A stretch of DNA of 41,307 bases from contig DBXT01000044.1 of the NCBI GenBank assembly GCA_002309615.1, positions 10,180 to 51,486 of the forward strand. Reading direction: 5' to 3'. Below are positions 8,336 through 17,381 of the stretch, piece after piece. The DNA is from Bacteroidales bacterium UBA1205. GTDB taxonomy: Bacteria; Bacteroidota; Bacteroidia; Bacteroidales; WCHB1-69. A program made the position numbers and the translations under genes. Under the pieces are notes generated by a model. That model made no database searches. It worked only from the letters and a program-made list of their open reading frames with translations, and was not told the DNA's origin. Each line of letters opens with the position of its first letter. The first letter of the stretch is position 1.

Positions 8336-10168
8336 TTACTCTACCTGCTTTTGCATATTATTCCGCAGCGCATGTATATGATTGCGTGCTTCCACGGCGT
8401 ATATGCTATCGGAATGATAAGTGAGCAATTGTTGGTACAAATCCATAGCCAAAAACGGATTGTTTAAACATTGCTCTTGCAAAAGAGCTCTTTCATACAA
8501 AGCATCGTCTGCCAACAATTCCGTAGAATAGTCTATCAAAAATTTTTCCAACAAACTATCCGCTTTTACATATTCTTCTTTATATTTGGCTATCATTGCT
8601 TTATAATAAAGCACATCATCGTTCAATTTATAATCTTTGGTCATACTCACACTATCAAGCATGGTTTCCGCCTGATTGCACAAATTAAGCTCTGTTAAAA
8701 ACATTGCTTTAGCAAAATATTGCAATGGAACACACAAACTATCCTCTTCATCTTTGTTGTCTCTGATAAGCAACAATAAATACATGGCATCATTGGCTAT
8801 CAGCTTGGATGTTGCCGCGCTCAACACCTCCAATTGGGCGTTCGCCCATTCTATTTCGCCTTGCATTAGCGAAATTTTGGCATTGGTAAATTTGGCTACT
8901 TGGGCAATGGTATCGTTCGGCATGGCTTTTTCTACTTGAGAATTCAACAAAATGGCTTCCCAGACATCTCCTTGCAACACTTTTAGTTGGGCTAAATCCA
9001 CTTTAAGCAATGATATATATTGGGGGGAAAGTTTTCCTAACCCTATTTGCTGCAGGAGCATATTAGCTGCCGTATCCACTTGATTTAAACGCAAAGCTTT
9101 GAATTTTATCCACTTGCGATACAAATCTATGTTTTTATCCGTTACACTATAATGTTGATAATATTGTTTCAACTCTTTATCCGTCATTGCGGCTTTAGAG
9201 GCATCCCAACCGGAAGATGTATGCAGACGGGTAAGCTGCACATCTAACAAGGCCGCTTGAGCTTGCGGAGCCAATATGGTTCTGTTGCCTAAAGATAAAA
9301 TATATTTATACCCGTCTTCGGCGGCAGCATAATCGTTGTTGCGTAAAGCGGTATTGGCAACATTCAAAACAGTGTATCCGGCCAAATTGTATTTTTTGTC
9401 CATGGACTTTACATGTTTTATCGCCATGGAGAAATCTTTTTCCTGCACCGCATACCATATTAACAAATCGGCATATACTCTGTTATCGGGATATCGGGAA
9501 CTATATTTGAGTATTTGTGTTCGCAAAATATTTTTTTTCTCATTATTGTCATCATTTATCCACCAACTCAACAATACCGTTTCTACATTGGATATTTTAT
9601 CGGGTTCTGCATTCAATAAATTGAAATATTCTTGTGCGGCCTGTTCGTATTGACCTTGATTTTCGTATATTACCGCTATATCCATAGCGTAAGTGACATC
9701 TTTTCCTGATAGTTTTCGACCTTTTAAATAGGTTTTAACGGCATAATCTCTCTTTCCTCTGTTTAAAAAAGCCCTTGCCAAATCCACCACTTCGGAAGAG
9801 TTGGTTGTCAATGCGTCAACACATGCATCATATTGTTTTTTTGCCTTGCCGGTTTCGTTTTGCAGTTCAAACACATAACCCAAATCCACTTGGTATTCCC
9901 ACATGGTGAATTTTTGTTTCAACTGCTTGTGTACCAATTTTTCTGCTGCTTTATAATCTTTTATTTTTACCAGACTCTGAAAATAATAAGTATAATAATA
10001 GTGATTAGGCGTTTTGGCATACAAGCCGGCATAAGCCTCCGCTGCCTTGTCAAAAGCTTGATCGTTATAATATTGCAAAGCCAATTTCGCCATGGTGTTA
10101 TCATCGGTTTGCGCAACCGAAAAAGCCACACATACGCACAAAATCAAAGCCATGAATATTTTTTTCAT
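8336..10168 (-). CDS. Secreted tetratricopeptide-repeat protein
   Basis: 610 residues with a cleavable signal peptide (MKKIFMALILCVCVAFSVAQ, cleavage likely before TDD). The rest is helical and repeat-like. TPR-type pairs can be read in several places, for example ALQYYNDQAFDKAAEAYAGL near 30-50, AVIYENQGQYEQAAQEYFNL near 165-190, and VLYYKAMIAKYKEEYVKADS near the C-terminus, which ends with an outer-membrane-lipoprotein-like TPR pair (YERALLQEQCLNNPFLAMDLYQ). No enzyme domain is seen. Periplasmic TPR proteins of this size usually scaffold envelope complexes; the partner is unknown. A -7 element lies 20 bp before the start. The gene is divergent from the transglutaminase-like gene at 10283. 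Confidence 0.82.
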   Translation of the reverse strand: MKKIFMALILCVCVAFSVAQTDDNTMAKLALQYYNDQAFDKAAEAYAGLYAKTPNHYYYTYYFQSLVKIKDYKAAEKLVHKQLKQKFTMWEYQVDLGYVFELQNETGKAKKQYDACVDALTTNSSEVVDLARAFLNRGKRDYAVKTYLKGRKLSGKDVTYAMDIAVIYENQGQYEQAAQEYFNLLNAEPDKISNVETVLLSWWINDDNNEKKNILRTQILKYSSRYPDNRVYADLLIWYAVQEKDFSMAIKHVKSMDKKYNLAGYTVLNVANTALRNNDYAAAEDGYKYILSLGNRTILAPQAQAALLDVQLTRLHTSSGWDASKAAMTDKELKQYYQHYSVTDKNIDLYRKWIKFKALRLNQVDTAANMLLQQIGLGKLSPQYISLLKVDLAQLKVLQGDVWEAILLNSQVEKAMPNDTIAQVAKFTNAKISLMQGEIEWANAQLEVLSAATSKLIANDAMYLLLLIRDNKDEEDSLCVPLQYFAKAMFLTELNLCNQAETMLDSVSMTKDYKLNDDVLYYKAMIAKYKEEYVKADSLLEKFLIDYSTELLADDALYERALLQEQCLNNPFLAMDLYQQLLTYHSDSIYAVEARNHIHALRNNMQKQVE

Positions 10169-10187
10169 CCCTATTATTTCTTTTCTG

Positions 10188-10195
10188 CAAAGATA
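10188..10195 (-). promoter_or_regulatory. -7 promoter element of the TPR gene
   Basis: Minus strand TATCTTTG, 20 bp upstream of the ATG at 10168. The same distance is seen at the MATE gene. Confidence 0.6.
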
Positions 10196-10255
10196 ACACT
10201 TTCCCCTGACATGTTCCTTATGGCTATAAAGATAACTCTTTATTTAAAAAAATGC

Positions 10256-10263
10256 TATCTTTG
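10256..10263 (+). promoter_or_regulatory. -7 promoter element of the gene at 10283
   Basis: TATCTTTG followed by CAT, 20 bp upstream of the start codon, giving a leader of only about 15 nt. Confidence 0.6.
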
Positions 10264-10282
10264 CATACTTTAAATACATCAC

Positions 10283-11191
10283 ATGATAAATTTTGACAAA
10301 TTTTGGCAGAACCAACGTTTAATTAAGATTGTACGAATAGTACTTTCTATCGTATTGTCAATCATTTTAGCCGCATTTGTCACTCAATTTATCCCTTCTG
10401 TGTACATAGGGCGCGTTCAAGTGGAAATTTTCATTTTATTTGTTTTATTTTTGGGGTTATTGCTCTATTTTAATTCCAAATACACAGGGATGTTCCATAT
10501 TACCATCGCCATTTTTGCCCTTATTATTGTTGTGCTCATTGTAGGAAAAATAGGTTGGAAATCCCATGCCGTTATCAACAATGCCATTAACAACACCTCT
10601 ATTAACTTTCAAGCCGCCGAGGTTGAAATACTTCCTGCCAAAACCTCTAAAGCTCCTCATATTTCTTTACAAAAACGCATACAACAAAAAATAGACTATA
10701 AAGATTCCGTTGTTCGCAATTTTGCAGTAGAACATTCATTGCTTTATTTTGATGAATATTATACCAAATACCGACAAATATGCCGACAATTTTCGCTGAT
10801 AAAATATATTAAGGACAACTATAAATATGTAAGCGACCCTTCCGGTTTTGATTATTTTGCCACTCCCGACGAAAGCATACAGCTCATGGCCGGCGATTGC
10901 GATGATTACAGCATATTGATGGCTTCCACACTCAAATCCATCGGAGTGGATGTGCGTATAATATGGGCTCCCAATCATGTATATCCGGAAATGTATTGTG
11001 GCAATAAAAATCAATTTGACAAATACGTTAACGCTATTTATACTTGTTTCCCCGAAGAAGTAAAAAACAAACAAATATGCTATCGTTTAGATAAAAACGA
11101 TGAATATTGGCTCAATTTGGATTTTACCGATAAATATCCGGGGGCACCCTACGCATCACCTGAAGTGCTTTCCATTATTTATATTAAATAA
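10283..11191 (+). CDS. Membrane-anchored transglutaminase-like protein
   Basis: 302 residues. Three hydrophobic segments (about 15-35, 48-63, 71-88) are followed by a soluble C-terminal domain of the transglutaminase-like fold. The catalytic pattern is visible: GDCDDYSILMAS with C206 as nucleophile, H232 in the NHVYPEMY segment, and an Asp in WLNLDFTDKYPG. These enzymes are mostly thiol proteases or amidases rather than cross-linkers. With three membrane helices the domain location depends on topology; an extracytoplasmic position is likely but not proven. No adjacent gene gives a substrate; rlmB follows 45 bp later and may be cotranscribed. Confidence 0.8.
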   Translation: MINFDKFWQNQRLIKIVRIVLSIVLSIILAAFVTQFIPSVYIGRVQVEIFILFVLFLGLLLYFNSKYTGMFHITIAIFALIIVVLIVGKIGWKSHAVINNAINNTSINFQAAEVEILPAKTSKAPHISLQKRIQQKIDYKDSVVRNFAVEHSLLYFDEYYTKYRQICRQFSLIKYIKDNYKYVSDPSGFDYFATPDESIQLMAGDCDDYSILMASTLKSIGVDVRIIWAPNHVYPEMYCGNKNQFDKYVNAIYTCFPEEVKNKQICYRLDKNDEYWLNLDFTDKYPGAPYASPEVLSIIYIK

Positions 11192-11236
11192 GCAGCTTGC
11201 AAAATCATACCTTAGTAAAAAAACAGCCATATCATT

Positions 11237-11998
11237 ATGTATACAAAGGAAAACAATAAAAACAAAAAACACCTTATCTACGGCATTCGTCCGGTAATGG
11301 AAGCGATTACCGGCGGCAAAGAAATAGATAAAATAATATTACAACGCGGCTTATCAGGCGACTTGTTTAAGGAATTGTTTTACCTTATCCGACAACGCAA
11401 CATTCCCTTTCAATATGTTCCCGTAGAACGCTTGAACAGATATACCAAAGGGAATCACCAAGGAGTGGTATGCTTAATGTCTATGATAGAATATCAAAGC
11501 ATTTTTGATATTCTGCCCACCCTTTATGAAGAAGGTAAAATGCCCTTTGTGCTTATATTGGATGGCCTCACCGATGTACGCAACATCGGCTCCATAGCCC
11601 GAAGTGCAGAATGTGCAGGAGTGCATGCCATTATCATACCGGCCAAACACACTGCTCAAATCAACGAAGATGCTATAAAAACATCTGCCGGTGCATTGCA
11701 CCAAATTCCCGTTTGCCGACACGATAATTTGATAGAAATTATTGAATATCTGCAACAAAGCGGAGTAAGCATAGTGGCATGTACCGAAAAAGCCGATCAA
11801 GCTTATTATGAACACAATTTTAACGGTCCCACCTGTTTGGTAATGGGTAACGAATACGAAGGCATTTCCGATAATGTACTTAATATGTGCTTTCAAAAAG
11901 TAAAAATACCTATGGTCGGAACCATAGAATCGCTCAATGTTTCGGTAGCGGCAGGTGTGGTGATGTTTGAAATTTTACGTCAAAGAAATGCCGAATAA
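11237..11998 (+). CDS. rlmB: 23S rRNA (guanosine-2'-O)-methyltransferase RlmB (TrmH/SpoU family)
   Basis: 253 residues. It methylates a ribose in the 23S rRNA peptidyl-transferase loop (G2251 in E. coli numbering) with S-adenosylmethionine. The N-terminal substrate-binding domain opens IYGIRPVMEAITGGKEIDKI; the SPOUT domain has motif 1 LDGLTDVRNIGSIARSAEC, motif 2 VMGNEYEGIS and motif 3 IPMVGTIESLNVSVAAGV, which together form the trefoil knot. The last 11 bases overlap the next gene, so translation of the two is probably coupled. Close paralogues (TrmH, RlmB) cannot be separated with full certainty, but the N-terminal domain favours RlmB. Confidence 0.9.
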   Translation: MYTKENNKNKKHLIYGIRPVMEAITGGKEIDKIILQRGLSGDLFKELFYLIRQRNIPFQYVPVERLNRYTKGNHQGVVCLMSMIEYQSIFDILPTLYEEGKMPFVLILDGLTDVRNIGSIARSAECAGVHAIIIPAKHTAQINEDAIKTSAGALHQIPVCRHDNLIEIIEYLQQSGVSIVACTEKADQAYYEHNFNGPTCLVMGNEYEGISDNVLNMCFQKVKIPMVGTIESLNVSVAAGVVMFEILRQRNAE

Positions 11999-13565
11999 GA
12001 AACGCTGTTGTTGGCAAGTAATATGCATTATAGGCATACTTTTAAGCCTGTTTGCCTGCCGGCATCACCCTGCGGGTGAACCCAAAAACGGCTTTGTCCG
12101 CATAGAAGGCGAGGTATTCAAGTTAAATAACGATACTTTTTTCCCTTTGATGCTCAACTATGTGGTCAGCTACCGCTATTTGGACAACGAATTTGTAGTA
12201 GCTCCTTGCATTTACTATGAAAACATGGATGAATTTGAAACATTCACACCGGAAGACAATCAAATGCAAATACAAGGACATTTAAAGCTTATTAAAGAAA
12301 TGGGCTTTAACTCCATACGTTTGGTGTTTGACCGCGTTAGTTTTGATAAAAACAACAAGCCCTTCTATCGGACAGATAGCAATGATATCTATTTGCATAA
12401 ATATCAAAAGGAGATTATTCAAGGTCTGCAACGCTTTGTAGCCGTAGCCAAAACGGAAGATATAAAGATTATGCTGCTTATAAAAGCCCCTTTGAATCGC
12501 CAGATAGAAACATTTACCATAGCATTGCTTAAAACCTTTAAAGATGAACCCGCTATTTTTGCTTACGATTTTTTCAACGAGCCCTTATATTTTGATACCA
12601 TCAAAAACAGAACCAAGGAAGAGGTATTTCAAATAGTGAGTCATTGGGCTGATATCATGCATCAATATGCACCTCACCAACTCTTTACCATAGGCATGGC
12701 TGAGCCGCTGGAAGTGTTTAAATGGGACCCTTCCATTCTTCCTATTGATTTTGTGCAGATACATTCTTACAATCCTCTTAGAATAAAAAGTGAAATATAT
12801 TGGTATAAGCATTATATACATAAGCCGCTCATGTTAGGCGAAACCGCCCTGCCGGCAGAAAACGATAGCATTCCTTATCAATATCAATGTGAATATTTTG
12901 ACCATGTGTTTCGTTATGCCAAAGATTGTGGTGTTTGCGGTTTTGGATGGTGGGAATTTCAAGATGCCAACATAGGCGTGTTTGAAGGAAAATATGCGGG
13001 CATACTCCACCATAACGACACCACCTATACCGCTGACGGCAAACACCGTATATTAGGTGCACCCAAACCCATAGCGGAACATATTCAAACCGCTTTGGAA
13101 TACATTCCCCAAAACCAAGCTTCAAGGCCCTTTAATTATTACAACATGCTTGGATATAGCAATATATGTATTAAAGGCAAAGTGGTAAACAAAAGAAATA
13201 AAGGCATAGAAGGTGCCGTAGTGAGAGGATGGAACAAGGATTGGTCGGTAGGCATGCATACCTTTACAGATAGTGAGGGTAATTTTACGCTCTATTCCAA
13301 TGACAGTTGCGTGCATTTTAAAATATCGGCTCCGGGCATGACTTGTGAGGAACTATTTTGCGAGCCCGTTTATGTATGCGGACCTTCCAAAGATAGCATG
13401 CCTGTTTTGCCTATGCAAAAATTAGAATACCAACAGATTAATTATCAGTATTTTTTAGTGCCTGACGCACAAAATATTTTTGATTTTGACACCACCTTGT
13501 TTTCCCGCTATATCATAGGAGCTTATTTAGCGCCCGTACGCTTGAATAAACTGAAATTAGACTAA
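11988..13565 (+). CDS. GH5-like glycoside hydrolase lipoprotein with C-terminal regulatory-like beta-sandwich
   Basis: 525 residues. The ATG at 11988 gives a lipoprotein signal ending LSLFAC (C24 lipidated); an upstream in-frame ATG at 11967 would put seven extra residues ahead of it. Residues about 35-370 look like a (beta/alpha)8 clan GH-A hydrolase: FNEP with E198 as acid/base and LGETALP with E285 as nucleophile, 87 residues apart, plus WWEFQD near the C-terminal end of the barrel. Residues about 410-480 form a carboxypeptidase-regulatory-like domain (GKVVNKRNKGIEGAVV, DSEGNFTLYS). The family fits endo-glycanases or mannanases; the substrate is unknown. The start overlaps rlmB by 11 bp and the stop overlaps the convergent gene's stop by 4 bp. 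Confidence 0.8.
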   Translation: MPNKKRCCWQVICIIGILLSLFACRHHPAGEPKNGFVRIEGEVFKLNNDTFFPLMLNYVVSYRYLDNEFVVAPCIYYENMDEFETFTPEDNQMQIQGHLKLIKEMGFNSIRLVFDRVSFDKNNKPFYRTDSNDIYLHKYQKEIIQGLQRFVAVAKTEDIKIMLLIKAPLNRQIETFTIALLKTFKDEPAIFAYDFFNEPLYFDTIKNRTKEEVFQIVSHWADIMHQYAPHQLFTIGMAEPLEVFKWDPSILPIDFVQIHSYNPLRIKSEIYWYKHYIHKPLMLGETALPAENDSIPYQYQCEYFDHVFRYAKDCGVCGFGWWEFQDANIGVFEGKYAGILHHNDTTYTADGKHRILGAPKPIAEHIQTALEYIPQNQASRPFNYYNMLGYSNICIKGKVVNKRNKGIEGAVVRGWNKDWSVGMHTFTDSEGNFTLYSNDSCVHFKISAPGMTCEELFCEPVYVCGPSKDSMPVLPMQKLEYQQINYQYFLVPDAQNIFDFDTTLFSRYIIGAYLAPVRLNKLKLD

Positions 13566-16306
13566 TAAATATACGGTAATTCTCGTTTTAACCGTTGCAT
13601 ACGATATATGTACACCTCTTTTACGGGAATATTTCCTCTATAAATCATTATCGTATCTGCCGGAGATATGTTTGTAAAACAATTGGATAAATATACAGGT
13701 GGTTGATATTCATAATTATCGGTAATAAACCACATATCCGTCCCCAAATCCAATCTATTCCGCCTATGGGTAATATCGGCATACTCATGAGTGCGGTACA
13801 ATGGTCCTATGGTAAGTATTCTATACGGATGGTTACGGGCAATATGATATTCATAATTGGCAGCCAGCTCCCAACGAGGACATAATATGGGAGCATCTTT
13901 GGCCATTATTCCTTGTTCTTCTGCCTGCCGAGCGTAATCCAAAAATGCTTTTGCCGTTTTCTTACAAGTGGCTATTTCTATAGAATAATCTTTTACATAT
14001 TTGGGTCGTGAAATAATATATCCTTTGGTAAACTGTATCATAAACAACACATATGCCACTGCTAATAATATTCCTGCTATTTGCAAACTTTTATATACGG
14101 GATGTTTATATTTTTCATAATTATCCGCTATCATACCGGCCGTAGGAATAAGCATCAAGGTATATGCAGGAGCGTTCCAGTGGGGCAAGATGGGTTTGAA
14201 CAAAGCAAAAAGTAAAAACAGCAGTACAAACGGCAGAGCAATACAATAGATCAATGTATAAGGTGACTTATTTTGAGGAAAATATTGTTTATGCTTAAAA
14301 AACAAATAAATATTAATCCATATCCCTATTAGCAATATGGGATGATTATACAAAAGTTCTCCGCCCAGTTCTGTAAAAAAATCCCCTATATGTATACCAT
14401 TCATAACCACTCTATTGCCATGATAGGTAAAACTGATGAAATTGTGCTGGATATTCCAATACAATATAGGCATGCAACACAAGGCCGTAACGGCTACCGC
14501 CAGATATAAATATTTGTTTTTTAACCAAGAACGGTCATATATCAATATATACAACCCTATGCCTGCCCACATTATCAAGGCTGTATATTTAGACAAACAA
14601 GCCAGACCTATCCACAAGCCCAATGCAATAAAATGTTTACCACCGGTATGTTGATGTAATACATATATCCGAACAGCTTCCCTCATGGCCAAAAGCATAA
14701 AAAACATCAAGCCGGCATCGGGAATAATAAAAGTGCCTGTAACCAAAAGTACATACGGAGACAGATTAAAAAGCAATACTGCTATTACTCCCGTTTTCTC
14801 TCCGGCAATATTTTTGGCAATATCAAACACCAAAAACGAACTGACGGTGCATAACAACAAGGCACCCAAACGAATGAACAAAGGATTATCCAACAATAAG
14901 TGCAGGGTGGTGATATTAATGATCCACCCGACCATAGGAGGGTGGTCAAAATAACTCCAATGAGGAAACATGGCATACAAACGATAATACAACTCATCGT
15001 TGTTCAACTCAAACAAAAACGCCATGGTAAACCGCACCAACAACGATATGCCCACAACAACAAGCAACTGCCGGTGTAAAGGGGATTGCAGATAGTGCGT
15101 GCATTTTCGGCCCGTTTGCTGACATTTTTTTCTGAAAAACAGCCATAATAAAACACCCAATGCCAATAATTCCGCTCCGTATTTTACTCCGCTTTTCCAT
15201 GGATTTACCTTATTGGGCATTATTTTATGCGGCAACTTTCCTTCGCAACGAACTATCGGGTTGAACAATATTTGATTGCTATCTTTGTCATACACTTCCA
15301 TTCGTATATATGTATCCGTGCTGTCAAATACATATAGGGCATTATCGGTAAATTGTTTTTCGTATTTCACCACTCCGTTTTGGCCTATAAAAGCTATACC
15401 GGCTACTTCGGCAGTGAATTTTGCCGACAAAGTATCTCCGTTCATTTCAATACATTGCGGATATACCAATTGCGAGATACGGGCTTTTTTTGTTGCTAAA
15501 TTTTCTTGTGCTTTTCTGTGTATGCGCACTCCGAAATGTTGTCCGTTTTTTAGCGACTGCACTATATTTCCCCGTGACAATACCGGCGTGTTTACAACGG
15601 TGAAATTGGAACTCAGCTCATCCATTTTTTCTAAGTTATGCATATCGTCATCGGCTAACAACACGGCATAATATCCGCTTGACAATGCACTGTCCCATTG
15701 TACTATAGATGTGCGATAATGATTAAACACTTCCACCGCATCGTAATTGGACAACTTTGAAAAATCTTGGGGAGCATATCCTCCGCAGAATTGCGGATGA
15801 TTGATGGTCAAAAAATCACATGTGCCTCGCAACTTATTTAACATAAATTGCTTATGATGCAAATTTTGATGAAAAAAGAAATCCGTCCACACCACCCTGT
15901 CGGCACCTAACACCAATTGATGCCTTTTCTTTACGTTAATACCGTGCTCATAGGTCGGAATGGTAAGATATTGTTCATCATTATAACTAACAGGGGTGAT
16001 TTTCTGATAATTGGATATACCTATATGGTGATATCCCAAATATTGGTATGTATTTATCACTTGTGATAAACCATTGTCTTTGCCGTCGGTAACTCCTGCC
16101 CACGACTTGCTGTGGGTGTGAAAATTGGCTATTATCCACCGTGGAGTAATGTTTTGATAGGGATTGTAATAATGTTTTCCTTGAAAAGGAGTGTTGGAAC
16201 GAAAATCATATACAGGGCTTACCAAATAGGGGACAACTATATACAACAATGCCAACAATACTGCTCCTATTGTTCCTAGATATAGATATTTCAGTATTTT
16301 ACGCAC
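13562..16306 (-). CDS. PHP-domain / GT39-like glycosyltransferase fusion
   Basis: 914 residues with two unrelated halves. After an N-terminal membrane helix (about 8-30), residues 55-265 resemble a PHP metal-dependent phosphoesterase: NFHTHS (H63, H65), INHPQ (H170) and LADDDMHN (D220, H223). A beta-rich linker follows to about 355. From about 375 the protein is polytopic and resembles GT-C enzymes of the ArnT/PMT type: first-loop acidic pair at 437-438 in NNDELYY, YFDHPPMVGW at 452-461, then about ten hydrophobic segments. Such enzymes move sugars from polyprenyl-phosphate donors onto lipids or proteins outside the inner membrane. It is the last gene of the pyrE operon, 6 bp after the SRPBCC gene. 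The combination is unusual; joint function is unknown. Confidence 0.8.
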   Translation of the reverse strand: MRKILKYLYLGTIGAVLLALLYIVVPYLVSPVYDFRSNTPFQGKHYYNPYQNITPRWIIANFHTHSKSWAGVTDGKDNGLSQVINTYQYLGYHHIGISNYQKITPVSYNDEQYLTIPTYEHGINVKKRHQLVLGADRVVWTDFFFHQNLHHKQFMLNKLRGTCDFLTINHPQFCGGYAPQDFSKLSNYDAVEVFNHYRTSIVQWDSALSSGYYAVLLADDDMHNLEKMDELSSNFTVVNTPVLSRGNIVQSLKNGQHFGVRIHRKAQENLATKKARISQLVYPQCIEMNGDTLSAKFTAEVAGIAFIGQNGVVKYEKQFTDNALYVFDSTDTYIRMEVYDKDSNQILFNPIVRCEGKLPHKIMPNKVNPWKSGVKYGAELLALGVLLWLFFRKKCQQTGRKCTHYLQSPLHRQLLVVVGISLLVRFTMAFLFELNNDELYYRLYAMFPHWSYFDHPPMVGWIINITTLHLLLDNPLFIRLGALLLCTVSSFLVFDIAKNIAGEKTGVIAVLLFNLSPYVLLVTGTFIIPDAGLMFFMLLAMREAVRIYVLHQHTGGKHFIALGLWIGLACLSKYTALIMWAGIGLYILIYDRSWLKNKYLYLAVAVTALCCMPILYWNIQHNFISFTYHGNRVVMNGIHIGDFFTELGGELLYNHPILLIGIWINIYLFFKHKQYFPQNKSPYTLIYCIALPFVLLFLLFALFKPILPHWNAPAYTLMLIPTAGMIADNYEKYKHPVYKSLQIAGILLAVAYVLFMIQFTKGYIISRPKYVKDYSIEIATCKKTAKAFLDYARQAEEQGIMAKDAPILCPRWELAANYEYHIARNHPYRILTIGPLYRTHEYADITHRRNRLDLGTDMWFITDNYEYQPPVYLSNCFTNISPADTIMIYRGNIPVKEVYIYRMQRLKRELPYIY

Positions 16307-16312
16307 TTTTTG

Positions 16313-16714
16313 CTATCTGTTTTCTGCAGTCGTTTTTATTTGTGCTGCCAATGTATTGACAAATTTTTGTAGAGGCTTTTTCACCATTTGCGACACCATA
16401 AAAGGTAAATCCACCTCTGTCTGGATGGTGAGCGTGCTCATTTCATCTTGATTATCTATCAAAAACAACAAATCCACACTTTGCGATGCCATAGCGCTTG
16501 TAATAGAATACACCACCTTGGAATAGGGAATTTCTTCTTTTATTTTCATTTCTATGCGTCCCACCCCGTTAACAGTAAAACTGCATTGCTTTGCATCAGC
16601 AACCCAATCTTGCACTCCCGGAATTTGATGTTCAAGATGAGTACAATCGTTGACGAGCGAAAACACTTGCTCGTTTGTTACGTTAATGCTTACTATATCA
16701 CTTGTAATATTCAT
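16313..16714 (-). CDS. SRPBCC-fold (START/CoxG-like) protein
   Basis: 133 residues, a single helix-grip domain. It begins with a beta strand and the typical helix VFSLVNDCTHLEHQIPGV, has alternating strands through the middle (VGRIEMKIKEEIP, MSTLTIQTEVDLP), and ends in a long C-terminal helix (KKPLQKFVNTLAAQI) that caps the ligand cavity in this fold. Proteins of this type bind hydrophobic ligands; no ligand can be named. It sits between pyrE (3-bp gap) and the PHP/GT39 gene (6-bp gap), so it is cotranscribed with both. Confidence 0.78.
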   Translation of the reverse strand: MNITSDIVSINVTNEQVFSLVNDCTHLEHQIPGVQDWVADAKQCSFTVNGVGRIEMKIKEEIPYSKVVYSITSAMASQSVDLLFLIDNQDEMSTLTIQTEVDLPFMVSQMVKKPLQKFVNTLAAQIKTTAENR

Positions 16715-16717
16715 GCA

Positions 16718-17356
16718 TTATTGATGTTGTTCTGCCCATGCGTTAGGATCTTTACTCCAAGCATTAAGCACTTCTATTTCATTTTCTTTGATATATCCTT
16801 CTTTTGCTGCCTCTTCTACTAATATACCATAATGCGTGAGTGTGTGCAAATCCAATTTGGCCTCTGCAAAACGCTGGGATGCTATAGGCAAATTATAAGT
16901 GAATATTGCTACCATGCCCAACACATTACAACCCATATCCTGCAAAGTTTGTGCCGCATTTAAACTACTTTGACCAGTAGATACCAAATCTTCTACAACA
17001 ACCACTTTATCTCCTTTATTGACAACACCTTCCACTTTATTCGTGAGGCCGTGTTTTTTTTCTTCACTGCGTACGTAAATAAAAGGAAGACCCAATTCCT
17101 GTGCCACCAATACACCTTGAGCAATAGCTCCTGTGGCTACTCCGGCTATCACTTGCACATCGGGATAATATCTACGAATAATCGAAACCAATCCGTCACG
17201 AATAAAAGCGCGCATATCAGGATACGATAATGTTTTACGATTATCACAATATATGGGTGATTTTAACCCTGATGCCCATGTAAAAGGCTGGTTCGGACTG
17301 AGTTTTATTGCTTTAATGGACAATAAATTTTTTGCACAATTTTTTGCTAATTCCAT
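16718..17356 (-). CDS. pyrE: Orotate phosphoribosyltransferase
   Basis: 212 residues. It makes orotidine 5'-phosphate from orotate and PRPP in pyrimidine synthesis. The PRPP-binding motif VVVVEDLVSTGQS (about 118-130) is intact; the flexible catalytic loop is present near 97-108 (RSEEKKHGL), and the N-terminal hood TWASGLKSPIYCDNR is typical. It is first in a three-gene operon with the SRPBCC and PHP/GT39 genes. The start lies only 25 bp from the divergent Nudix start, and its likely -7 element is within the Nudix coding region. Confidence 0.94.
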   Translation of the reverse strand: MELAKNCAKNLLSIKAIKLSPNQPFTWASGLKSPIYCDNRKTLSYPDMRAFIRDGLVSIIRRYYPDVQVIAGVATGAIAQGVLVAQELGLPFIYVRSEEKKHGLTNKVEGVVNKGDKVVVVEDLVSTGQSSLNAAQTLQDMGCNVLGMVAIFTYNLPIASQRFAEAKLDLHTLTHYGILVEEAAKEGYIKENEIEVLNAWSKDPNAWAEQHQ

Positions 17357-17381
17357 ACGTTATCTACTTAAATTTTTAAGA

